56,090 nucleotides of DNA from CAJCIY01 sp036379355 (lineage in GTDB: Bacteria > Actinomycetota > Actinomycetes > Mycobacteriales > CAJCIY01), in contig DASVGV010000070.1 of NCBI GenBank assembly GCA_036379355.1, positions 1 through 56,090 of the forward strand, given 5' to 3'. The notes under the pieces are model-generated. The model was not told where the DNA came from. It worked only from the letters and a program-made list of their open reading frames with translations, and did not search any database. Both the position numbers and the translations under genes were made by a program. Positions 32,653 to 39,411 of this stretch are shown here, in pieces; within the stretch, counting starts at the first letter, position 1, and the number at the start of each line of letters is the position of its first letter.

Positions 32653-32886
32653 TCAGGCGCGGGTGCGCTCCGGGACGGAGCCCTTGCCGGGCTTCACCGA
32701 ACGCGACAGCACGTCGGACACGTCGAGGCCGCCGTCCGGCCCGAAGTACGCGCGCCGCTCACAGCCCCGGCAGGAGACGAACACCACCGGTGTGCCGTCG
32801 GTCAGGGTGAGGTCCAGCTGGATCACCCGGCCGCTGCCGCAGGTCGGGCAGGCGTCGGGGCGGACCGCGGTGGTCGAGGGGGACAT
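32653..32886 (-). CDS. Small zinc-ribbon protein
   Basis: The protein has 77 residues from the ATG at 32886, preferred over GTG 32892 because GGAG lies 5 nt before it. Two CxxC pairs (CPTCGSG and CRGCERR) would bind one zinc; the rest is hydrophilic with a basic tail (RSVKPGKGSVPERTRA). It occupies the position of Rv3258c in the mycobacterial order, upstream of the phosphomannomutase. Function is unknown; a DNA- or RNA-binding zinc ribbon is possible. The 140 bp between it and DUF3499 hold nothing else I can support. Confidence 0.75.
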   Translation of the reverse strand: MSPSTTAVRPDACPTCGSGRVIQLDLTLTDGTPVVFVSCRGCERRAYFGPDGGLDVSDVLSRSVKPGKGSVPERTRA

Positions 32887-33033
32887 GCTCACTCCGGGGG
32901 GTCGGGGAAGGGGCCATGCGGTGCGGCGGTGAGGGCCGTTGCCGGCATCCGTATCGGCCGAACGGGGGAAAACCTTGAGCGCGGTCCGGCCACCGCGGCC
33001 GGATCGGACCAGCCACCGGACTGCCCGCCGGTC

Positions 33034-33375
33034 TCAGGTGGGCGTCGGCACCGCCCGCAGGTGACCGCGCCGTCCGACCTCTCCGGCGGTCGGGGGTGGG
33101 AAGGTCGGGCGGGCCGCCTCCCGGACGGCGTCGGCGAGCGCCTCGAGGTCGTCGACCGACCGCGGCGGCGGACCGTCCGGCATCTCGACCCGCAGCACTG
33201 ACCAACCGCGCGGCGCGGTCAGCTTGGCCGCGTGCGCGGGGCACAGGTCGTAGGTGTGCGGCTCGGAGGACGGTGAGAGCGGGCCCACGACGGCGGTCGA
33301 CTCCGCGTACGCGTAGGTCAACGTGGCCACGGCCGCCGCGGAACACGCGGTCCGGGAGCACCGCCGACTCGTCAC
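33034..33375 (-). CDS. DUF3499-family protein
   Basis: The protein has 113 residues. The start GTG 33375 gives MTSRRCSRTACSAAAVATLTYAYAESTAVVGPL, the standard beginning of actinobacterial DUF3499 proteins. Cys in CSRTAC and a further CPAHAAKL suggest a zinc site. The tail is charged and disordered. Function is unknown. It diverges from the metallopeptidase-like gene; a TANNNT hexamer lies 8 nt before the GTG. Confidence 0.8.
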   Translation of the reverse strand: MTSRRCSRTACSAAAVATLTYAYAESTAVVGPLSPSSEPHTYDLCPAHAAKLTAPRGWSVLRVEMPDGPPPRSVDDLEALADAVREAARPTFPPPTAGEVGRRGHLRAVPTPT

Positions 33376-33383
33376 AGGTTCGG

Positions 33384-33389
33384 ACGGTA
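33384..33389 (-). promoter_or_regulatory. -10 hexamer TACCGT of the DUF3499 gene
   Basis: TACCGT (minus) lies 8 nt before the GTG at 33375; no SD is visible, so the message may be leaderless. Confidence 0.4.
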
Positions 33390-33452
33390 ACCGCACCGCG
33401 CCCGGGGTGCCGCCACCGGGGCCGACCACCCCGCGGCGTGTCGCGGGACGAC

Positions 33453-33458
33453 TAGCCT
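33453..33458 (+). promoter_or_regulatory. -10 hexamer TAGCCT of the metallopeptidase-like gene
   Basis: TAGCCT ends 6 nt before the ATG at 33465 and no SD is present, consistent with leaderless transcription. Confidence 0.45.
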
Positions 33459-33464
33459 CGGGAC

Positions 33465-33905
33465 ATGCCCGCGAGCGCCGGACCGGTGCCGTTCCCGCGC
33501 CGTCGGGACCGGCGTGGACGAGGCCCGCGGGGACCGCTCACCCCCCCGGACCTGCCGCTGCGACGCTCGAAGGCGGACGCCTTCGACGAGCTGGTCCTGG
33601 ACGCGGTGGAGCACCTGGACGTGCGCTGGTCCGCCGAGCTGGACGACGTGGAGTTCGCGGTCGAGCCGGTCCCGCCGGACGACCTGCCCTCCGCCGACGG
33701 CGACCTCGTCGCGCTGGCCCGCGCCGAGCCCGCGGTCCGGGGACGGCCGGCGCGGGTGGTCGTCTACCGGCGCCCGCTCGAGGCCCGGGGCCGCGACCCG
33801 GAGGACCTCGCCGACCTGGTGCTCGACGTCGTCGTGCACGAGGTCGCGCGCCTGTTGGGCCTGCCCCCGGAGATCGTCGACCCGGAGGGCCACCCACCGG
33901 ACTAG
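33465..33905 (+). CDS. Metallopeptidase-family (zincin) protein with degenerate active site
   Basis: The protein has 146 residues. A basic N-terminal segment precedes the conserved AFDELVLDAVEHLDVRWSAEL region of the actinobacterial zincin family found between DUF3499 and whiB genes. The expected HExxH helix reads VVHEVARLLGLP, so the second zinc-binding His is Arg. RVVVYRRPLEARG before it is typical. The protease may therefore be inactive or use another ligand. Stops of this gene and DUF5719 overlap in CTAG at 33902-33905. Confidence 0.8.
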   Translation: MPASAGPVPFPRRRDRRGRGPRGPLTPPDLPLRRSKADAFDELVLDAVEHLDVRWSAELDDVEFAVEPVPPDDLPSADGDLVALARAEPAVRGRPARVVVYRRPLEARGRDPEDLADLVLDVVVHEVARLLGLPPEIVDPEGHPPD

Positions 33906-35377
33906 ACGTTGCCGAGCGGGAGCCGCGCCACGGGCGGCACCGGTTCGGTCTCGGGCGCCGACCCGACCTCGTACGCCGACAGCAGCGGACCCAGGGCGCC
34001 GTTCTCCTCGATCACGCGGACGACGTACAGGGGCGCCGACCCGGGGGTGGGCGTGATCGTCACCGAGCTCTGGTCGGGCATCCCGTAGTTGCGCGCCGAC
34101 GTGTCCACGGTGGTGCCGCCCTTGACCGCGTACCCGATTCGCCGGGGCAGTCCGGTCGGTGGCTGGATGGTGAGGAATCCCGACGCGGGCCCGGTGGGCG
34201 CCGAGAACAGGATGTGGCTGTCCTGGTCCACGCCGGTGCGGACTTGCGGGATCAGTGCCGGGCCGCTGATCGGGTCGGCCGGCCCCAGGAACGTGATCTC
34301 GTGGATCGGCTGGCCCTGCACGCTCGCCGCGTCCACCAGGACACCGGCGACGACCGGGACGGGCTGCCCGTCCACACCGGGCTCGGAGACGACGTGCACG
34401 GAGGCCGGCTGGTTGCCGAGCACCTTGCCCAGGTCGACGGTCGCCATGGTCTGGGCACCCACCGAGAGGTCGTCGAGTCCGACCGGGACGAACGTGCCGG
34501 TGCTGGTCGTCACGGTGATGCGGACCGTGGCGTCGGCCGTCCCGGGCACGCCGAGGTACAGCAGCCGGCGGGGCTGGGTGCCCACGAGGAAGCCGGGTAC
34601 GCCGGGAATCGTCAGGTCGGCGGACGGCTCGCTGACCGGTACCCAGTCCGTGCCGAGCAGGGTGGTGCCCTGGGTCCGGATGTCGCGAACGTCTGCGGAG
34701 ACCTCGCCGGTCTGCGTGGTGACGTGGACCGCCGTCACGGCGACTCCCGGCGCCAACGAGGTCAGGTTCAACCGCTGGACGGTGTGCGGGGCGAGGACGA
34801 GGTTGCCGCCCACGGGCGCCGCGATCAGCCCCGTCGGTGTCAGGACGGTGACGGTGGCGATGGCGCGCGTCTCCGCCGGGTTGGCCAGCACGACCACCGG
34901 CGTGTCCCCGGCCGTGGTGCCGGCGCCGACGAACCACTGGTCGGAGCGGGGCGCCTCGCAGCGGGCCTCGGCCCAGCCGCGGTCCGCCGTCTTGTTGCCA
35001 CGGGAGAGCTGCTCGGCGACGAGCCCCGCGGCGATCGGGCCCTTCGCGGTCAAGGTGATCGGGCCGGTCTGCGGACCCGCGTACGTCCCTGTGTGCTGCC
35101 GGACCGGTAGCTGCACGCCGCCCGTGGCGGACGTGGCGGCCCGGACCCCCACCTGCCCGCTGGCCGTGTTCGGGTTCCCGACCACGATCTGCGTGCCGAG
35201 CGTGCCGGGCTCGGTGATCAGGTCCGGGCAGAACAGCGTGGTCCGCACGACCTGCCCCTGGGTGCCCGCACGGACCACGATCGCGCCCGGTGCCGTCGCC
35301 GGTCGGGTCAACCCGGCGACCACGCCGACGGCGACGAGAACCAGCGCGGCGAACAGCACGGCGATTCGGCGGCTCAC
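33902..35377 (-). CDS. DUF5719-family secreted/membrane-anchored protein
   Basis: The protein has 491 residues. The start GTG 35377 overlaps the glycosyltransferase stop (GTGA) and leads into MSRRIAVLFAALVLVAVGVVAGL, a signal anchor. The rest is a beta-rich extracytoplasmic region with repeated segments such as VVLANPAETRAIATVTVLTPTG and RRLLYLGVPGTADATVRITV, matching DUF5719. The longer frame upstream is a shadow of the GT gene. It is conserved next to a large GT2 and WhiB in actinobacteria, suggesting a role in envelope glycan work; the function is not known. Confidence 0.83.
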   Translation of the reverse strand: MSRRIAVLFAALVLVAVGVVAGLTRPATAPGAIVVRAGTQGQVVRTTLFCPDLITEPGTLGTQIVVGNPNTASGQVGVRAATSATGGVQLPVRQHTGTYAGPQTGPITLTAKGPIAAGLVAEQLSRGNKTADRGWAEARCEAPRSDQWFVGAGTTAGDTPVVVLANPAETRAIATVTVLTPTGLIAAPVGGNLVLAPHTVQRLNLTSLAPGVAVTAVHVTTQTGEVSADVRDIRTQGTTLLGTDWVPVSEPSADLTIPGVPGFLVGTQPRRLLYLGVPGTADATVRITVTTSTGTFVPVGLDDLSVGAQTMATVDLGKVLGNQPASVHVVSEPGVDGQPVPVVAGVLVDAASVQGQPIHEITFLGPADPISGPALIPQVRTGVDQDSHILFSAPTGPASGFLTIQPPTGLPRRIGYAVKGGTTVDTSARNYGMPDQSSVTITPTPGSAPLYVVRVIEENGALGPLLSAYEVGSAPETEPVPPVARLPLGNV

Positions 35378-38300
35378 GGCGCCGACTCCGCCCTCACGTC
35401 GTCCGCCGCGTCCATGAGGTCGTCCACGTCGCCCGCATCCCACACCTCGTCCGGCCGGAGCGAGTCGGCGACCCGGCCGGGGGGCTCCTCCTCCGGCCGC
35501 CGTACTCCCGGCGCGGCCAGCACGACGACCACCAGCAGGGCCACTGCCTGGATCCACAGTTCGAGATGGCGGGTGCCGTTGTCGTACCAGACCCGCAACG
35601 CCCCGGAACCGGGCGGGAGGACGAACGCCTGCGCCCACCCCCAGGCCCTGGTGGCGGGCAGCCGCTGCCCGTCCAGCGTCGCCCGCCAGTGGCTGTCCAC
35701 GGAGTCGGACAGGACGAGCACCCTCGAACCGGAGCCCGCCGGGAGCTGAGCCGCGACGCTCGCCCGCCCGGCCGCGAGGGGCTGGAACGGAGCGGTGCGC
35801 AGCTGGTCGAGGGTGGGCCCGCGACCGAGCGGCTCGGTCCCCGCGGCGGGCGCCAACGCCGCCCGGGCGACCGCGCCGGTCGCCACCTCGGCGCGCGCCG
35901 ACGGCACCAGCACGCGCCACAGGCGCGCGCCGCCCGGCAGCGCGTACCGCGACAACGCGGGCTGCTGGTCCAGGGCCGCCGGGAACGATCCGGTGGCGTT
36001 CGCGTCCAGCGCGACGTAGCCGATGTGGAACGTGGCGAGCGTCTCGGCGGCATCCGTACCGCGGTCGCTGACCAGGTCCCCGACGAGGCTGTCCAGCAAA
36101 GCGCTCGTCCGTGGAGCCCCACGGAAGTCCTCGTCCCCGATCCGGCTGCCCACGACGGGCTCCAGCGCGTACGCCACCGCGCCGGCGTCGTCGCGCAGCC
36201 ACAGCACCCGCTGACCCGGGTCGTCCAGCCGCGCGTTGTCGACGATGTTGACCGGCAGCGGCGACTGGGCCTGGCGGTGCAGCGGCTCGCCGCTGCCGTG
36301 CACGACGAGCCACGCCGCGCAGGCCACCGGAACGGCCGCGCAGGCGGCGGCGAGCAGGACGGCGAGGGGCTGGCGCACACCGAAGGCGGCCTGTTGCAGC
36401 GACCGCCGGGCGTCGCGGGCCGCCACCAGCGCGCCGGCCAGCACCGCGGCACCGGCGACGGCGAGGGCCGTCCCGGACCAGCCCGTCGGTGGCTGGCCGG
36501 TCGCGGTGGCCGAGACCCGGACGGTCGCGAGCGCGATGCCCAGGGACACGCCGATCGTGGCCCAGACGGCCATCGCGGCCGCGGTGCGGCGGGTGCGCAG
36601 CGTGGCGACGAGCGCCGCGACGAGGAGCGGCGCGACGAACCAGAGGGGCACCGCGTCGTGACCGCCCGGCGACAGCAACAGCAACCGGGCTGCACCGGCC
36701 GCGCGGCCCGGGGCAGCGGCCAGGCCGCCGGGTACGCCGAGCCCGACGAGCAGCACCCGCGGATGCGCCGGTACCGAGAACGTCCACGGGATCAGCAGCA
36801 CGGGCGGCGTGACGAGCACCAAGATCGCGTCCCGGACGCGCAGCAACGTCGGCCGGTCACCCGCCTCGCCCCGTAAGCGGGCGCGCAGCCACCCCAGCGT
36901 CGTACCACCGCCCAGCACGAGCAGCGCGATGCTCCACACCGGCGGTGCGAAGGCGGCCGTCACCGCGAGGCCCAGCCCGAGGGCGAAGGCGTGGTTGGTG
37001 CCACCGCCACCGCGCAGCACGCGGACCGCCCCGGCGACCAGCAGCGGTGCGGCGATGACGACGACCACCGTGTCGAACCGGCCGCCGTCGACCGACCCGG
37101 TGACCGGCGGCAGGAGCGCGTACGTCGCTGCGGCCCACAGCCGCATCGCCGTCGGCAGTCGCCAGCGGCCGGTCGCGAACCAGGCGGCGAGCCCGGCGAG
37201 CGGTACGGCGCCGAGGACAAGGACCGTGACCACGAGGGCCGGGTTGCCGCCGAAGACGAACGACACGGCGGCGAGTACCGGAAGCCACGGTGCGGCGGCC
37301 GACGCGCTGCCGCCGCCGACGTCGTGCCAGGCGCCCGCGTACATCCGCCACAGATCACTTGCCCCGCCCGGCACCGCGAGCAGGCGTCCGCCCTCGAGCA
37401 CCCCGCCGTGCAGGACGTGCCGGTCTGCGACGAGAGCGATCACGACCAGCACGAGCACCAGCCCCACGACGGGCCGCAGGAACAGCCGCCGGACGACACT
37501 GAGGTCGTCGTCCGGCTCCGCGTCGTCCTCCGGGTCACCCGAGCGGGCGAGTTCGCCCGATCCGGACAGGCGGTCGGTGGTGGCCATGAGAAACGTGCGC
37601 AACCGCGTCGAACTGTGGCTGAGGTACGGCCGGATCGCGGCGGAACCTTCGGTCCGCTGCGGCCGCCGGCTCCTGCGCCCGGCCAGCACGCGCGGGAGGT
37701 GCGTCACGAGCGTGGTACCGGCGAGCACCTCGTCCCAGGCCTCGGCGGGTCGGCGGGTCAGCAACAGGACGAGGGCGCGCAGGAGGACCGCCGCCAGCGT
37801 GCGCGGTAGGCGCAGCGGCCCCCCGTTCGCCACCCCGACGTACAACGCGTGCGCCCGGTCGGTGCGGCGGACGGAGCCGTGCAGGTGGCTGGACTCCCGC
37901 TGACCGGTCAACGTCGCGCGGGCGTGCCGGACCCGCGCCGCTGGCACGACCACCACGCGGTGCCCACTGCGACGGGCCCGCCAGCCGAAGTCGATGTCCT
38001 CGCGCAGGAGGGGCAGGTGCGGGTCGAACCCGTCCAGGGCTTCCCAGGTCTCCCGCCCGACGAGCGCGCCGGCGGTTCCGACGGCCAGCACGTCACGCGG
38101 TTGGTCGTGCTGCCCCTGGTCCAGCTCGTTGGGCTCGAGGAAGGTCTCGCGGCGGCCGGCGGCGTCGGTGGTCAGCCCGACGTCCACCAGTCGATCGGGA
38201 CGGTCCCAGTCCACGCCCTTGGCCCCGAGAACGGTGATGCTGGGGTTGCGGGCTGCATGGTCGAGGAGGCGTTCGAGCGCGGTGGGGTCCGGTGCGCTGT

Positions 38301-38775
38301 CGTCGTGCAACAGCCAGATCCACTCCCGCCGGCCGGTCCGGTCGGTGACCTGCTGGTCCTGCGCGGCGAGCGCGGCCGCGATCGCCGCGCCGTACCCGGT
38401 GTCGCGCGGGAGGGATACGAGCCGGGACGCGCCGAACGCCCGCGTGAGCAGCCGCGCGCTGGCATCGGTGCTGCCGGTGTCGACCGCCACGACGCGCTCC
38501 GGTGGCCTGGTCTGCATCCGCACCGCGGCGAGCGTGGTGGGCAACCACGGCGCCCCGTCGTGGCAGACCAGCACCGCTGTCACGTGCGGCGGCGGTCCCT
38601 CCGGCGGCTCGGGCTCCTCGTCCTCGAACGGGTCTGCGGCGAGAAGGGAGGCGAAGATCTCGCGTCGCTCGGCCTCGGCCGCCGATGTGTCGATGGCCGG
38701 TTCGGTCAGGTCGGCCTCGGGGAGCTCGGGCGGCAGCCCGCGGCCACGCGACCGGACGTCCGGACGTTCGGGCAT
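35374..38775 (-). CDS. Large membrane glycosyltransferase, family 2
   Basis: The protein has 1133 residues from the ATG at 38775. An N-terminal acidic region is followed by a GT2 catalytic domain (about 60-330): HVTAVLVCHDGAPWLPTTL, VAVDTGSTDASA, WLLHDDSAPDP and DIDFGWRARRSGHRVVVVP. The C-terminal two thirds contain roughly a dozen hydrophobic helices and an extracytoplasmic part near the end (LWRVLVPSARAEV, SDSVDSHWRATLDGQRL). It probably moves or polymerises a glycan across the membrane. The product is unknown. The DUF5719 gene overlaps its stop. TAGTGT (minus) near 38930 could be its -10, about 150 nt upstream. Confidence 0.88.
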   Translation of the reverse strand: MPERPDVRSRGRGLPPELPEADLTEPAIDTSAAEAERREIFASLLAADPFEDEEPEPPEGPPPHVTAVLVCHDGAPWLPTTLAAVRMQTRPPERVVAVDTGSTDASARLLTRAFGASRLVSLPRDTGYGAAIAAALAAQDQQVTDRTGRREWIWLLHDDSAPDPTALERLLDHAARNPSITVLGAKGVDWDRPDRLVDVGLTTDAAGRRETFLEPNELDQGQHDQPRDVLAVGTAGALVGRETWEALDGFDPHLPLLREDIDFGWRARRSGHRVVVVPAARVRHARATLTGQRESSHLHGSVRRTDRAHALYVGVANGGPLRLPRTLAAVLLRALVLLLTRRPAEAWDEVLAGTTLVTHLPRVLAGRRSRRPQRTEGSAAIRPYLSHSSTRLRTFLMATTDRLSGSGELARSGDPEDDAEPDDDLSVVRRLFLRPVVGLVLVLVVIALVADRHVLHGGVLEGGRLLAVPGGASDLWRMYAGAWHDVGGGSASAAAPWLPVLAAVSFVFGGNPALVVTVLVLGAVPLAGLAAWFATGRWRLPTAMRLWAAATYALLPPVTGSVDGGRFDTVVVVIAAPLLVAGAVRVLRGGGGTNHAFALGLGLAVTAAFAPPVWSIALLVLGGGTTLGWLRARLRGEAGDRPTLLRVRDAILVLVTPPVLLIPWTFSVPAHPRVLLVGLGVPGGLAAAPGRAAGAARLLLLSPGGHDAVPLWFVAPLLVAALVATLRTRRTAAAMAVWATIGVSLGIALATVRVSATATGQPPTGWSGTALAVAGAAVLAGALVAARDARRSLQQAAFGVRQPLAVLLAAACAAVPVACAAWLVVHGSGEPLHRQAQSPLPVNIVDNARLDDPGQRVLWLRDDAGAVAYALEPVVGSRIGDEDFRGAPRTSALLDSLVGDLVSDRGTDAAETLATFHIGYVALDANATGSFPAALDQQPALSRYALPGGARLWRVLVPSARAEVATGAVARAALAPAAGTEPLGRGPTLDQLRTAPFQPLAAGRASVAAQLPAGSGSRVLVLSDSVDSHWRATLDGQRLPATRAWGWAQAFVLPPGSGALRVWYDNGTRHLELWIQAVALLVVVVLAAPGVRRPEEEPPGRVADSLRPDEVWDAGDVDDLMDAADDVRAESAP

Positions 38776-38938
38776 GAGGCGGTGGGACTCCGGCGGGTCT
38801 CGGCCGCAGGGAGCGGGCAACGCTGCTCCGCGGGCTGGACGGACTGGTCGGCCGCGACGGCCGACGCTGCCTCGCCCCCCGGGAGGGGCCACCGGGCAGG
38901 ACCGGTCGGGACCGACTGGGACGGCCCACGACACTAGA

Positions 38939-38952
38939 GCACCGGACGGTGC
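38939..38952 (-). terminator. Possible terminator stem GCACCG-TC-CGGTGC after whiB2
   Basis: On the minus strand, 26 bp past the whiB2 stop, a 6-bp GC stem with a 2-nt loop is followed by TCTAGTGT. The T content after it is low. Nothing else is supported in 38776-38977 apart from the GT upstream region. Confidence 0.35.
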
Positions 38953-38977
38953 CGGACGAACTCGCAGCAGGAAGCGG

Positions 38978-39259
38978 TCAGACCGCCGCTCGCCGCAGGC
39001 GCCGCCGCTCCCGCTCCGACAGCCCGCCCCAGATGCCGAACCGCTCGTCGTGCGCCAGGGCGTACTCCAGGCACTCGGCGCTCACCTCGCAGGAGGTGCA
39101 GACCCGCTTCGCCTCGCGGGTCGAGCCGCCCTTCTCCGGAAAGAAGCTCTCCGGGTCGGTCTGCGCGCACAAGGCGCGCTCCTGCCAGGCGAGCTCGCCC
39201 GCTGGCGGCTCGAGCCCGAACAGGTCCAGCCCGTTCCACTCGTCTTCGAAAGTCTGCAT
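38978..39259 (-). CDS. whiB2: WhiB-family [4Fe-4S] transcription factor (WhiB2/WhmD type)
   Basis: The protein has 93 residues from the ATG at 39259, with SD GGAGGG. The four cluster Cys are C31 (ALCAQTD), C54 and C57 (CTSC) and C63. The WhiB signature GIWGGLSERERRRLRR (75-90) follows. WhiB2-type proteins act with WhiA-like or sigma factors in septation and differentiation control. The synteny with fbiA-fbiB and the phosphomannomutase region supports the WhiB2 assignment. A good sigma70-like promoter lies at 39344-39372, leaving a 5' leader of about 80 nt. Confidence 0.93.
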   Translation of the reverse strand: MQTFEDEWNGLDLFGLEPPAGELAWQERALCAQTDPESFFPEKGGSTREAKRVCTSCEVSAECLEYALAHDERFGIWGGLSERERRRLRRAAV

Positions 39260-39343
39260 GACGCCCTCCGACCCGTGCCGTCGCGCTGCGACCGCCCGCC
39301 GTAGCACCTTTGTCGGCCAGGACGGCCGAACGACACGGGTGTT

Positions 39344-39372
39344 ATTACAGGGATGCAAGCAGCCCGCGTCAA
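39344..39372 (-). promoter_or_regulatory. whiB2 promoter TTGACG-N17-TGTAAT
   Basis: On the minus strand -35 TTGACG (39372-39367) and -10 TGTAAT (39349-39344) are separated by 17 nt. This is the best sigma70-like match in the window and sits in a rare A/T-rich patch 85 nt before the whiB2 ATG. Confidence 0.65.
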
Positions 39373-39411
39373 GACGCGCGACCCAGTCTGTGCAGAAGGG
39401 GAAGCCTCCGC

